A stretch of 64,000 bases of DNA, taken from the NCBI GenBank assembly GCA_029339195.1, contig JAPTJF010000247.1, positions 25,490 to 89,489 on the forward strand, in the 5' to 3' direction. The number at the start of each line of letters is the position of its first letter. Positions within the stretch are counted from its first letter, which is position 1. Positions 9,769 through 20,430 of the stretch are shown here, in pieces. Under the pieces are notes generated by a model. The model made no database searches, was not told where the DNA came from, and saw only the letters and a program-made list of their open reading frames with translations. This DNA is from Micractinium sp. NFX-FRZ. Lineage: Eukaryota > Chlorophyta > Trebouxiophyceae > Chlorellales > Chlorellaceae. Position numbers and translations under genes: made by a program.

Positions 9769-10730
9769 GCTGCCCGCTGCCAGGAACTCGGCATGTAACA
9801 ATTCTGCGTCGTGTGGCACTGCGACCTTGCAAGGCTACAGTTTATTTGTAAAGGGGGCTGCCGACTCCCAGCATGCCGCCGCCAACGTCTCACACCTCGC
9901 CAGCCAGACGCCTCTCACGCACTGCAGCGCCCAGTGTGCGCCCGATGGAGTTGGTCAGAATGAATGTGCAGGTGGCCTGCAAGGCAGACGGCACGGGAGG
10001 GCAAGGGTTGCAGGCGCCGGCGGAGAAGGGGTGAGGTAGACATACGACGGTTTTTACGAAAATAGTTGTGTCAGAGCATGCAGCAAACACATCACAACCG
10101 GAAAATGCACGCAGGCCGCCGGCTGTGTTTCTGCCCAACAGTGCCTGCTCGTTTCCCAGCAGATGCAGCTGCCGCGCTCACCCGCCTCCAGCCTCTCATG
10201 GCCTTCAGGAGGTCAAGGTGGTGGTCGGCTGTGGCTACCGCGCTAAGAAAGATGGTCAGGACCTCGCGGGCAGCGCCAGCAGCAGGCCGCCAGCGGCAGG
10301 ACGCCGCCTGAGGCCATGGCAGCGCCAGCAGCACCCACGTCGCCCGGAGGCGCGGGAGGCATTACAGATCCCTTCAGCGCCATGCTGGACTCACTGCGCC
10401 TGCAGGTAACATCCGGCATCGGAGACCAGGGTCATCACAGCTGGGGAAGCTGGTGAAATGGCATATGTCTCGCGGCAGCGGTGCCCATGGCCAATGCCGG
10501 TTGACCCACCGCACCGCCCGCCGCCCCACTGCCACTGCCATCTGCCACTGCTGCTGCCCGCCTTACGTCTACATAAATCGTGCTCACCCATGTTGCAGAG
10601 CGCAGAAAAGCAGCCAGCACACGGCGAAGTTGGCTACCTTTTGAACTTTGCAGGGCAGCCGGTGAAGCACGCTGCAGGGCCCTTGTATCGAGGCCCAACG
10701 GGCCTCAATCTGCATGTCATTTGGTACACT
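9769..10730. other. Spacer between the DUF707 copies with possible orphan exon
   Basis: This holds the TGTAA signal at 9794-9798 and the promoter of copy 2. A coding-like stretch at about 10200-10400 reads EVKVVVGCGYRAKKDG in one frame, and from ATG 10315 another frame reads GITDPFSAMLDSLRLQ up to a GTAACA donor-like site at 10405. I could not link either to a gene, so they may be a relic or part of an unrecognised small gene. Confidence 0.4.
9794..9798 (+). terminator. TGTAA poly(A) signal of DUF707 copy 1
   Basis: TGTAA lies 26 bases after the TAG stop at 9766-9768. The second copy has the same element at a similar distance. Confidence 0.55.
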
Positions 10731-13163
10731 ATGCACAGTCCGCTCGAGTGCCCCGCACAGCGCCGCAGAAGGGGTGCGCTACAAGTCGCTGCAGCCCTGC
10801 TCGTGGGCGCGCTCTTCGCCCTGCCAAATTACCGTACCATCTCAGTGCCTGTAGCTACCACAGCTTCGCCATCGGAGGCTCGCAGGAGCTGGGCGCCTGT
10901 GCCCCCTGCGCTACCGCCGCGGGCCCGCGGCGGCGTGGTGGCAACCGCGCCCGCCTCAGGAGGCTCGCAGCAGGCAGGCAGCCAAGCCCTCCCTGCACCC
11001 TCGCAGTTCCTGGGAAGTCATGGTTCAGGGTATGCTGCCAAGGATGTTCATGCAAAACCCTCATCAGATGCTAGCGGTACCTGGGCAGCCGCGCTCGGCA
11101 AACTGCCGCCACCAACGGTGCCCGACCGCACCGGTGCGCCTGAAGCACGCACCTGGCTGATAAAATACTACCGGCAGCTGGATCAAGCAGCAAGCGGCGG
11201 CAAGAACGGCACTGGATCCGACTGCCGCTGCCTGGCAGCGCCGGCGGCCCAGCGGGCAGCAGGCGGCGGTGCAGCAGGCGGGATGGCCCGGCCCAAGCCA
11301 TACCTGGTGCTGGCAGCTGTCGGCGACACCTGGGAGCCAGCCGAGAGGCACAAGTGAGCGCATGCATGCCTTCGCTGCCTCTTGAGGTCCTGACAGACGC
11401 ACGGGTACTGACAAGGTGATGAAGCCTGGCCCTGTCGTGCTTGCAAGCCGTGCACCGCTGTTCACTCACGCGCCTGTCTGGTGTGCTTGCTGCTGGCTTG
11501 CAGGTGGCTGGATGAAGAAGAAGGCATCATGTTCGACCTGGTTGTTGTCTACTATGGCAGGAACCCAAAGTTTTCATGCCCCCGGTGCCTGCACGTCTTC
11601 CGGACCCCTGGAGCAAAGTGAGCAGGGCGGGCACGGCGGTCCTGCACCTTGTAGCGGTGCAGGGATGCAGCTTGTGTCGCATGGCTGGACTGCCGCTGCA
11701 GCCCAGCCCAGCACCAACCTGCCTCGCGTCCAGTTAGGAAGCCTACCACACATGTCTCCCCGCAGGCCTCAGATCCTCCACCAGGCAACATTTAGTGACG
11801 AGTGGCTCCAGCTGATGGAGCGCAAGCGGTACCGGTACGTGTACCTGCCCGACGATGACATAGTGGTCACATCAAGCACCATCAGCGGTTTCCTGCAAAC
11901 CATGGAGGCCAACCAGCTGCTGCTTGCCCAGGTGGGTCTGTGTTTTATGGAGCGGCACGATGAGCAGGGCTGCAACTCTGGGAGGAGGAAGTGCAGCGCT
12001 GCAGAGTGTGAGCATGCAGCTATGTGGTGCTGCATGTGAGTGGCTTGAATGCCGGTCAGGCTGCACAGCTCTGCCACATACCAACCACATACGAACCCTG
12101 CATCATGCCACCCGCGGCCTGCAGATGTCTCTGTGTCGCACTAATGGGAGTAAAGTGTATTGGGAGCACCTGTTCCAGCAGCCCCGCACCGCCCTGCGCT
12201 TCACACCATTTGTGAGTCCAGCTGCATGCTTGCAGGCTGGCAGTTGATGCCTCCAGATCCATGCATGCATGCGTTCATGCTCTGGGTGCTGCCCGCCCGC
12301 CATATCTCTGGGATGCTGTCCTTCCGTGCAATGCATGCCTCACACTCGCCCTCCCTGTCCCCCAATCATCCCTCAGTACGCTGCATGTCCCCCACCTGCT
12401 TCCCTTGTTCACCAATCGTTAGATCGAGATCATGGCGCCCGCCTTTGAGTACACCTTCTTCCACGCTGTGGTGCGGCCCTCCCTGGCCAACAGCTGGTCT
12501 GGGTACGGCCTCGACTCCGTCTGGCCGTTCCTGCTGCGCTACCCGCGCAACAGCATTGCAGTGGTGGATGCTTTCTGCATGGTGGGCTGGACTGCCGGGC
12601 CAATTGATGTGCTGCCCTGCTGGCAGCTGTGTGTGCTCAGTTTCATGCTGCATGAATCACGCAGTTTGCCGGCTGCTGCGCCTGCACTGTCTGCGCCCAT
12701 GCATGCTGCCGCATGAAACGTATGCACCATGCACCACACACGACCTGCCTCGCACCTGCTGCCCCTGCACATGCAGACGCACCCAGGCAAAGCGGGCCCC
12801 ATGAGCGGCAAGAAGACCGGATCGCTGCACTCGGTGCCATCTCCTCACTTGGTAGGCTGTCAGCTTTGCACTTCTCTGTGTTGGGTGGGGCACTCAGGCT
12901 GCATACTGATCAAGCAACACCTGATGCAGCCAGCACAGCCCGGCATGCCGGCCCCACCCCACCGCTCAGCGCTGGTCACTCCTCCACCCCGCCTGCTCCC
13001 TTCCCCTGTGCAGAACAAGAAGGCGGAAGAGGCAGCAGTGATGCAAGAGTGGGGCTTCAAGCCGGATGTCGCCGTCGCGCTGGGCGTGCCGGGCCACATC
13101 AACGACCGGGGCCGCGTCGTGCTGGACACTGTGCCGCTCTCTGAAGCCAGGGCGGGGCTCTAG
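10731..13163 (+). CDS. DUF707 family type II membrane protein, copy 2
   Basis: Seven exons (10731-11353, 11504-11617, 11766-11931, 12125-12211, 12423-12581, 12777-12851, 13014-13163) give 457 residues, colinear with the preceding gene. Catalytic-domain exons 3, 4, 5, 6 and 7 have identical lengths in both copies (166, 87, 159, 75 and 150 bp). The N-terminal membrane segment (ALQVAAALLVGALFAL) and stem have diverged strongly, while YRYVYLPDDDIVV, IEIMAPAF and WSGYGLDSVWPFLL are nearly unchanged. Even parts of intron 1 are alike, so the duplication is recent or gene conversion is at work. I chose ATG 10731 because the hydrophobic segment starts soon after. The function is expected to match copy 1: a Golgi membrane enzyme-like protein of unproven activity. 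Confidence 0.88.
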
Positions 13164-14009
13164 GCTGACTCTAGGACCAGCAGTTCTGCTTGCACCGACC
13201 GAGTGTAACACATCTGCGTGTAGTGACTCTGCATCATGTAGCACTATGCACTTGCGGGACTGCATACGGCGGCTGCTGCCTCCTATGCAGGCTGGTAGGG
13301 TAGCAGAGAGGCACCGCCAGGTGGGGTGGGGCAGGAAGGCGAGCGGGCACACACGGCGACGGGCGCGGTCCGTCCTCTTCCTTTCCTCGACATGTTCGAA
13401 GCGATTTTGTTGTACACTGTGTGAGTGGTGAGGGTGTGTGTCACACACATGCACGGTGCATGTTTTTTTCATGACAAGGGTGGAACAGTTGGTAGTGGTG
13501 GCGGGAGCGCGTGCAGGGTAATGGCGGCCATCAACAACGAAGCCTTATTGGTCAAGGGTAGCAGGGAGGCTATAACAAGTGAAATGGGGGGCATCACGAC
13601 TTACAGAGAGAGCTTACGTTTGGTGGTTTGAGTTTGTTGGGTGGCAGGTATTAGAGCTTATCTTGTTGCGCGCACATGTGGAGTGGGAGTGTTGGGGTCG
13701 ATGTGGCACCAAGTTATGCAGGTCAGCCTGCGTCGGAGTGGCCCTGCTTTGAAGTTCGCAGGTCGGCGCTCCTACGGTTGCATGCCGCCCGGTCGTTGAC
13801 TGCAGCGCACGCACTGTGCGTGTGCTGTGCATGCTGCGCCAACAGCTGCATGCTGTGCCTCGTGCCGTGGGATGCCCACCACTCAGGAGAAGAGCTTGTA
13901 CGTCGACCAGCTGACGATGATGTTCTGGAAGCTCCCAATGGTGGCTGCACGCAGGCAGAGGCCAGCGGGCAAGCAAGAGGCTGCGTCAGGGGCCATACCA
14001 TCCCAACAG
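13164..14009. other. Convergent intergenic region, DUF707 copy 2 / permease
   Basis: Both flanking genes end here. TGTAA at 13204-13208 serves the plus-strand gene. TTACA at 13601-13605 could be the permease signal on the minus strand, 405 bases past its stop. A perfect short palindrome-like TGTGTCACACACA lies near 13438. No gene is seen. Confidence 0.5.
13204..13208 (+). terminator. TGTAA poly(A) signal of DUF707 copy 2
   Basis: TGTAA is 40 bases past the stop codon on the coding strand, matching the first copy. Confidence 0.55.
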
Positions 14010-17000
14010 TCACGCAGATGCACGTGCAAAAGAGCAGCCGCTGACTTTACCCACATCTGCTTCCATGGCCCTTCCGCCCAGCACGCCTGACACCAACCCT
14101 GCCCGCACAGCCAGGCCCCGCAGCAGCAGCAGCCCACCTGCAAACGCCACCACCAGCATCACGCCCGCCACCACTTTCATCAGCACAACAATGCCGCCCT
14201 GGGGCTTGAACACCTGCACAGGCATGGCAGCGGGCATCGCAGTCGGATGCAGCTCGGGTGGGCACAGGGGGGCCCACGCTGCTTGCCTGGATAATGCCGC
14301 GCGAGCAGCAGCAGGCCATGGTCCGCCCGGAAGCACACCTCAGCGGCGAGCCCCCTGCCCACCGCCCCTGCAACCCCACCTGGTCCGATGTCGCAAGTTT
14401 GCATGCAGGCCTGCCGTGCAGCCCCACCCGGGTCGGTGCCGCATGTGTGCATGCAACCAGGCAACCCGCCGATGCGCCTGAGCAAGGAAGCAGTCGTCCC
14501 ACCCCCACCTGTCCCACATGCCCGGCACGGCGCAGGAGATGCGCCAGGGTCTGGGGCACCCGAATCCACTGTGCTCACCACTTGGGAACGCCACCCACTG
14601 CTGCTCAGGTAGAAGCACCCACCCACCTTGTGGTACATGGCGAAGGGGAAGCCGATGGTGAGGGGCCAGAAGGTGATGGCGCCCACCAGCCCAACCACCG
14701 CCGAGAAGAAGGGCTGCAAGGACGCGGCAGAGAGGGCAGGGCAGGGCAGGGCAGCGGTGGGCATGTGTAATGCGATTGAATGCTCCACGAACGGGCGCAG
14801 CCACGCGGGGGTAAAGGCGGGCAAGCGGGTGGCAGGCGCGCAAGGGGAGCGAGGGGGGCAGGGCGGCTGTGCGGACCGCCCCCTCGGTCACTCACCACCA
14901 CGCATGCCACCAGGGTGCAGAGCATGACAAAGGAGGAGCGGATGAGGAGGCGCTGCCAGAAGGGGAGCAGGTACCCCTCGTCGTTCAGCGGCACCCGCTC
15001 GTTGGCGGCGCCTGCAAGGAAGGGCGGGTGTGGGGGGGAGTGGGTGTGCAGGGCAACGCACGCGCCTCAGCACAGTGGCGCAACCCGTGCCACTGGCATG
15101 CCGGACACAGAGAGAGAAAGAGAAAGCCATCAATTTTATTTGAGACACACTTGGTCAGAGAGCAGCACCCGTCAGAGCACGGCCGCCCTGCCAGGGAAGA
15201 GGGCGCCCTGCCAGCACATATGGGGGCAGCTGCAACCATTGCCACAGCCAGGCCAGGCTCCTGACTGCTTGCCTGTGTCCAAATGGAACATGGCTGCTGA
15301 GCCCAGGCTGCTCAGCATCGACAGGCGGCCCAGGTGGTGGTGCGAGTGGGCCTTGGAGGTGACGCTGGCGGCGGCCAAGCCGTGGATGTTGTCTGCCGAG
15401 GGGTGCGCCGGGCGCATGCGCTCGTGGCGGGGGTGCCAGTCTGGAGGGCAGGGGAGGAGAGTGGGCGTGATGCACTTGGAGCCATGCAACTGAGGGCACT
15501 CCTGACTTCACACCTCTGCCCAACTTCCCAGCCGAGTGCTCATTGGACTCCGTCGGACGGGGCAGTGGCCAGCCAGCCAGCCAGCCAGGCCCCCCAACCA
15601 GTCAGCCAACCAGCCACCCCCGCAGCCAGCCACCCCGGCGGGCGCCCCCCTGCAGGCGCTCACCCTGCGGCACCAGGTCAGGCAGGGGTGCCGAGTTGGA
15701 GATGGTCATGAGGCCCACGCTGCGCCGCGTCAGGCGCCGGCTGCTGAGCTGGCCGCTGCCCTGGAGGGACATCGCATGGGAGCCGGCAGGGGAGGGGCCG
15801 CCCCCGCCCTCCATCTCATCTTCAGTCACAGCTGGCAGATGCTCCTCCACAGCCTTGTGAGCAGCCTCCTTGCCCTCAGCTGCGCCGCTGGCGGATGCCA
15901 GCTGGCGCCTCAGGGCGTACGCCTTGACGTGCGACTCAATCGTTTCGTACACCGGCTGCGCCCAAACCTGCGTGAGCACGGGGGAGAAGTGGCGGCACGA
16001 GAGGGGCGGCGCTGGGGCGGACAGGGAGAGGTTGGCATGCGACCAAACATCCCCCCCGCCTGCTGCGCCCACGCTGTGCCCGCGCTGCAGCGCTGGCAGC
16101 CGCCTGCCTGCCTACTGCGCTTTTTGGCGTTCAACGCTCACCTGCCAGGCTGTGACCATGTGAATGGCGATAAAAATGTTGGCAACAACCATTACCCTGC
16201 GCAGAGGGAGGGGTAAGGCGGCGGGGGGCGCAGCAGATGTGAGGGTGTGGATCTTGCTGAACTCTGTGAAAGCCGCATGGCCGCAGCTCTGCCGACGTCA
16301 GTGGCAGGGGAGGAAAAGAATCTCCTTCCTGAGAGTCCACCCAGCCGCCCTCACCAGTCGGGTGCCTGCTCGAATCCCTCCAGCACCTCGCCGGGCACGC
16401 CCTCGCCCAGCGCAGCATAGCACGCCACAGCAGAGGAGATGTAGAAGCAGAATGCGCCGGTCACAGAGATGCTGACAGCCTGCACGGACAGATTGGTGAA
16501 TACGTTCAGATTACTGCGTGGAGGCCGTTTCCGTGCCGCCAACCCGAGAGCCAGGGGCAGCCGCTCGCCCTGCGCCTATGTAGCTGCATAGCATGCCGCC
16601 GCCCTCCGCTCCGCCTCACCCTGCGCATGGTGCCCTGCGCCTTGGGCGGCTGCCTCAGCGTGTCCTGGATCTCCAGCAGCACCTGCACAGCAGGGCACAG
16701 CACGCGCAGTACGGCATGCAGCTCAGCGCGGGCAGCACATCACAGCGCAGCATGCATCGACCGCAGGCAGCACAGCACGGCACAGAGCACGCGAGGCCGG
16801 TGCAGGCGGCAGATGCCAACCCGCTGCCGCAAGCGCATCAAAACTTACTTGGGCGAAGCCGAACGCAAAGGCAAGGTTGCCCAGGGATGAGAAGATGGAG
16901 AAGATTTTGTTGGCGGGCGAGGTGCCGGGGCGGCCGCCAATGCTGCCCTCACGGTTGCCGCTGTACGCCAGCCCCAGCCCCAGCGCAATGAGCACATAGC

Positions 17001-18887
17001 CCAGGGAGGAGACGGTGCCTGCGGGCGTGGGAGGGAGGGAGCATTGGCACGCAGGGGGCACACAGGTGGGCCGAGCAGGGCGTCAGGAGGCTGCAGCCCA
17101 GGGCGCTTGCGAGGCGAGCCTACGGTGAGCCACCCCTGGTGTGCGTGGGCCGCAGCAGCAGGGCGCAGCAGGTGCGCAGCGCAATGGCTGCTATGCCGGC
17201 AGCAGCATGCCTTGGTGCCCTGGCGCATGCCAGGTGGCAGCGCCAGGTAGCCAGCGTGATGCGCGGCTCACCTAGGGCGGACACCCACCAAATCTCTTCC
17301 AGGCTGGGGATCTGAGCAAGGGGAGAGATGGGGGAGGCAAGGGAAAGGGGCAGAGGATTGGAGCCGCGGGGAGCGCTGGGGTGTCCATGCTCTTGCCTGC
17401 CCACACGCTGGCTGCTGAGCGCCACATTTCACGCCCTCCCAGCCACCCCCCGGTCCCCAGCACTGGCGCCAGCCGGCAAGAGCTCGTTCTGCATCCACCC
17501 ACGCAGAGGGTCAACACCAACGATTACCCAGCACACGCACACACACACACACACACACTGTACCTGCGAGAACACCAGCTCAATGGCCCCCATGATCAGC
17601 ACAAACTCCCACTCTTTGGTGGGCTGCGTGCCCAGGTAGTTGGCAATGGTGCGCATGGCAATGGCGCCCGTGATGCTGTAGGCTGCGGGCAGGGGGCAAC
17701 AGGGCAGTGCAACGTGTGGGTGCTGTGCCCTGCGGTGGGGAGCTGTGGGGCGCAGCCAATCGCAGGCGGCAGGCTGCGGGGCAGCGGCCGACCGAGGCAA
17801 CTGTGAGGTGGCAAAGTGGAGTGCCGAGCCGAGGGCGGCACCCAGAGCAAGCAGCTGCACCATGCAGTGTGTTTTACTGCAGGCCAGCACAGGGGGATGC
17901 CCAGGTGCCCCCAACCAGCCTGGCGCCAGCTCACCAATGCAGCTGAGCACGAGGTTGAGCATTTGGAAGACGGCCACCGCGATCGAACCCCTCCGGCCCT
18001 GCAGCAGGACAGGTGCGTGTCGCCGTTGAGCCGCAGCAGAGGCGGGAGCAGCGGGCCTGATGCCTTGGCTCCGGCAGGCGCAGGCTTGCACGGTCTGCTA
18101 ACACCCCAGGAAGGCAGCATGGCCAGCCTGCCGCCCAACCGGGGCCAAGCCGCAACGCTGCCGCGCAGCCTGCCTGCCGCCATGCTGTGCGCTGCCAGGC
18201 CTGGCATCCTTGGTAGCTCACCAGGATGTGCTGCACTGCGTGGTGATATCTGGCGAATTCGATGCCATCCACCTGGTACAGCTGCGCCAGCAGGTGCGCC
18301 GACCAGAGGGAGATGGCAAAGAAGATGCACAGGCAGATCGGGCCTGCGATCCAGCCCAGCCAAGCCAGGCTGTTGGGCAGGCCCAGCACGCCCGCGCCTG
18401 AGGGGAGGGGTAGAGGATGGTTTTGAGCACGCGGTGGTGTGAGCAGCAGTAGGAGGGCGCGGTGAGAGCATGCCGCCTCAAATGTCCTTTGATGGCCACA
18501 TGGACAGCGGCAGCAGCGGCGGCGGCTCCAGGACAGACACCACTGCTTCTCCACTCCAGGGGGGCCCCACCTACGACGGCGCAGAAGATGTGGCCCACCG
18601 CCGTCCACATCGTGCCTGGGGCAGGGAACAGCACATCTGTGATGAGCACGAGAGGACTTGCTGCACATGTGTCCCCCCAGCTGGAGGGCGCCCCGCCGGC
18701 GGCGCCACCGCTGCCAGAGGGGGCGGACCATGTGACCGGCAGCGAGTTGCATGGCAGCGGGGTGGGATGTTCGAGGCTTCAACCGCACACGCGTGGCCTC
18801 CCGCAGAAGTGGGTGGGCCAGATACTGGCCGGGAAGCGTGGCACCTGTCTTCCCATTTGGGATGGGCGGCACTTCCTCTGCAGTCAT
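14010..18887 (-). CDS. Amino acid permease of the plant AAAP (Aa_trans) family
   Basis: Fifteen exons chain in phase to 592 residues: 18845-18887, 18571-18615, 18222-18397, 17935-17998, 17564-17682, 17272-17311, 16849-17018, 16620-16682, 16355-16479, 16142-16196, 15664-15967, 15273-15440, 14896-15011, 14627-14713 and 14010-14213. Family landmarks in order are KTGTMWTAVGHIFCAVVG, AGVLGLPNSLAWLGWIAGP, TIANYLGTQPTKEWEF, VLIALGLGLAYSGN, FAFAQ-like helix, IHMVTAWQVWAQPVYETIES, PFFSAVVGLVGAITFWPL and GFPFAMYHK. These are the helices of proton-coupled plant amino acid permeases. Residues about 325-450 form a long hydrophilic, Ser/Gly/His-rich loop not usual for the family (450-490 residues). The donor after 15273 appears to be GC (GCAAGC); a GT site nearby in the same phase is possible. 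The last 30 residues are poorly conserved. Substrate cannot be told from sequence. Confidence 0.92.
17537..17559. repeat. (AC)n microsatellite next to a permease donor
   Basis: A run of AC dinucleotides ends directly at the GTACAG donor of the permease exon that ends at 17564, so repeat length can alter the intron but not the coding sequence. Confidence 0.8.
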
Positions 18888-19313
18888 TTCTCTAGGCTGT
18901 GAGAAGTTCCGAGGTGTCGGGGATGGGTGCCCGGGGCGCTGCAAGGTGTTGTGCCGCCGTTGCCCCTCTGCCTGGCGCAAGTGTTCAAGGGACTCGTGCC
19001 TTCCGGAGCAAGGTGCAGACAGTAATTTTGCAACGTGATAGTGTCAGCAGCCTGCCGGAAGCTGCCGAAGCAGGGTAGCGAGCGAGCTAAGAGGGCCACA
19101 TGGAGTGCATGATGGCTGCCCCGCCAGCTGGCCGCCATCTGGGCGGTGCCCTGGGCTCATTCCCCCTTGGAAGCTTCCCCCAAGCACACAATACGTATTC
19201 ACACTCCTGGCACGTCGCGGGCACACGCTTTATTTATAATTATATGTTGAAAAAGTCCACGGGGCATATGCAGCCCAGGCCAGCACCAGTGTTTCACTCG
19301 TGTCCGCTGCCAT
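18888..19313. other. Permease promoter and METTL17-like 3' region
   Basis: Tandem minus-strand genes flank 426 bp. A short AT-rich stretch (TTTATTTATAATTATATG, 19219-19246) lies just past the METTL17-like stop and is unusual in this GC-rich DNA. It may be 3' UTR. No gene is seen. Confidence 0.5.
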
Positions 19314-20396
19314 TCAGTCCTGCTCATCAGCCTGCGCACCGGGCGGCTCCTCTGCATTGAACCGCCCCTGATAGTCCGCCGGCCACAGGTCGCCCCAGCG
19401 CAGGCGGCGTGCAAGGCGGTACGCCGCAGTACCACCCGCCTCCCGCCGCGCAGCCGCCCGCGACACCACCTGCCGCAGCAGCACGCCCCCGGGCCGCTCC
19501 CGCTGCCCGCCAGCTGGCGCCGCCGTCGGCGCAGGAGCTGCGCTGCATATGTCGAGCACGACGTGCCCGCTGCGCTTGCGTGGCTCCCGAATGACACGGG
19601 ACCACCCGCCGCTAGCTGCGCGTGCTGCCGCCACCGCCGCCGGCTCTTGAGCCTCCCAATCAACCTTCTCCCCAGCCATCAGCCAGTCGATTGTGCCCTC
19701 TGCCATAGGGGCCATCACCCAGGGTCCGGCCTGCTTGCCGCCGACATCTGCCGCGGCAGGCGTGGCGGCCACAGCTTGCTGCCGGGCAGCAGCCGCAGCA
19801 GCCGCGAGCTCCTTATCCAGCCGAGCCGCCAGCTCAACGCCAGCGCCGTCCTCGTCATCCTCGTCTGCGCGCCGGGCAATGGCGGCGTGCAAGCAGGGAG
19901 TTTAGTTTTTTTGTTTTTTTTCAGTCAGCCTGGCCAGCCGTGCCTTGAGGCAGAGTGGTGTGGCCTGACCGACACATCAGCGTCAAGAGCTGAGCACAGG
20001 GCGGAACGCATCGCATCCCATGTGGCAGCCCTCCGCACCCCCACACAACTCCTCTCGCCAGCAACACCCCGCTCACCGTCGGCGCCGTCAAGCACCGACT
20101 GCAGCAGCAGCCGCCGGGTGGCTTCATCCAGCTCAGCAGGCCCAGCAGCCCCAGCAGGCTCAGCAGCGCTGCGCCCACCGCTGCCGCTACCTGCTGCCAA
20201 CCGCCCGGTCGGGTCCTGCTGCTGCTGCTGCTGCCGGGCAGGAGCGCCTCGCAACAACCCCTCCTCGCTGCTGCCACCATCGCTGCCTTTGACGCTGCTG
20301 CTCTCCTCGTCGCTTTCGCTGCCGCTGCTGCTGCTCTCCTCATCGCTGCTGCTGCTGCTGCTGCTGCTGCTGTCGCTGTCACTGCTGCTGCTCTCA

Positions 20397-20430
<34 letters not shown>

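Noticed and set aside
14627..15011. GT donors alternative to the GC donor after 15273
   Set aside because: AATG then GTTGCA at about 15236 is also phase 1 but would add 12 residues with no family support. The GC site matches the AG-GCAAG consensus.
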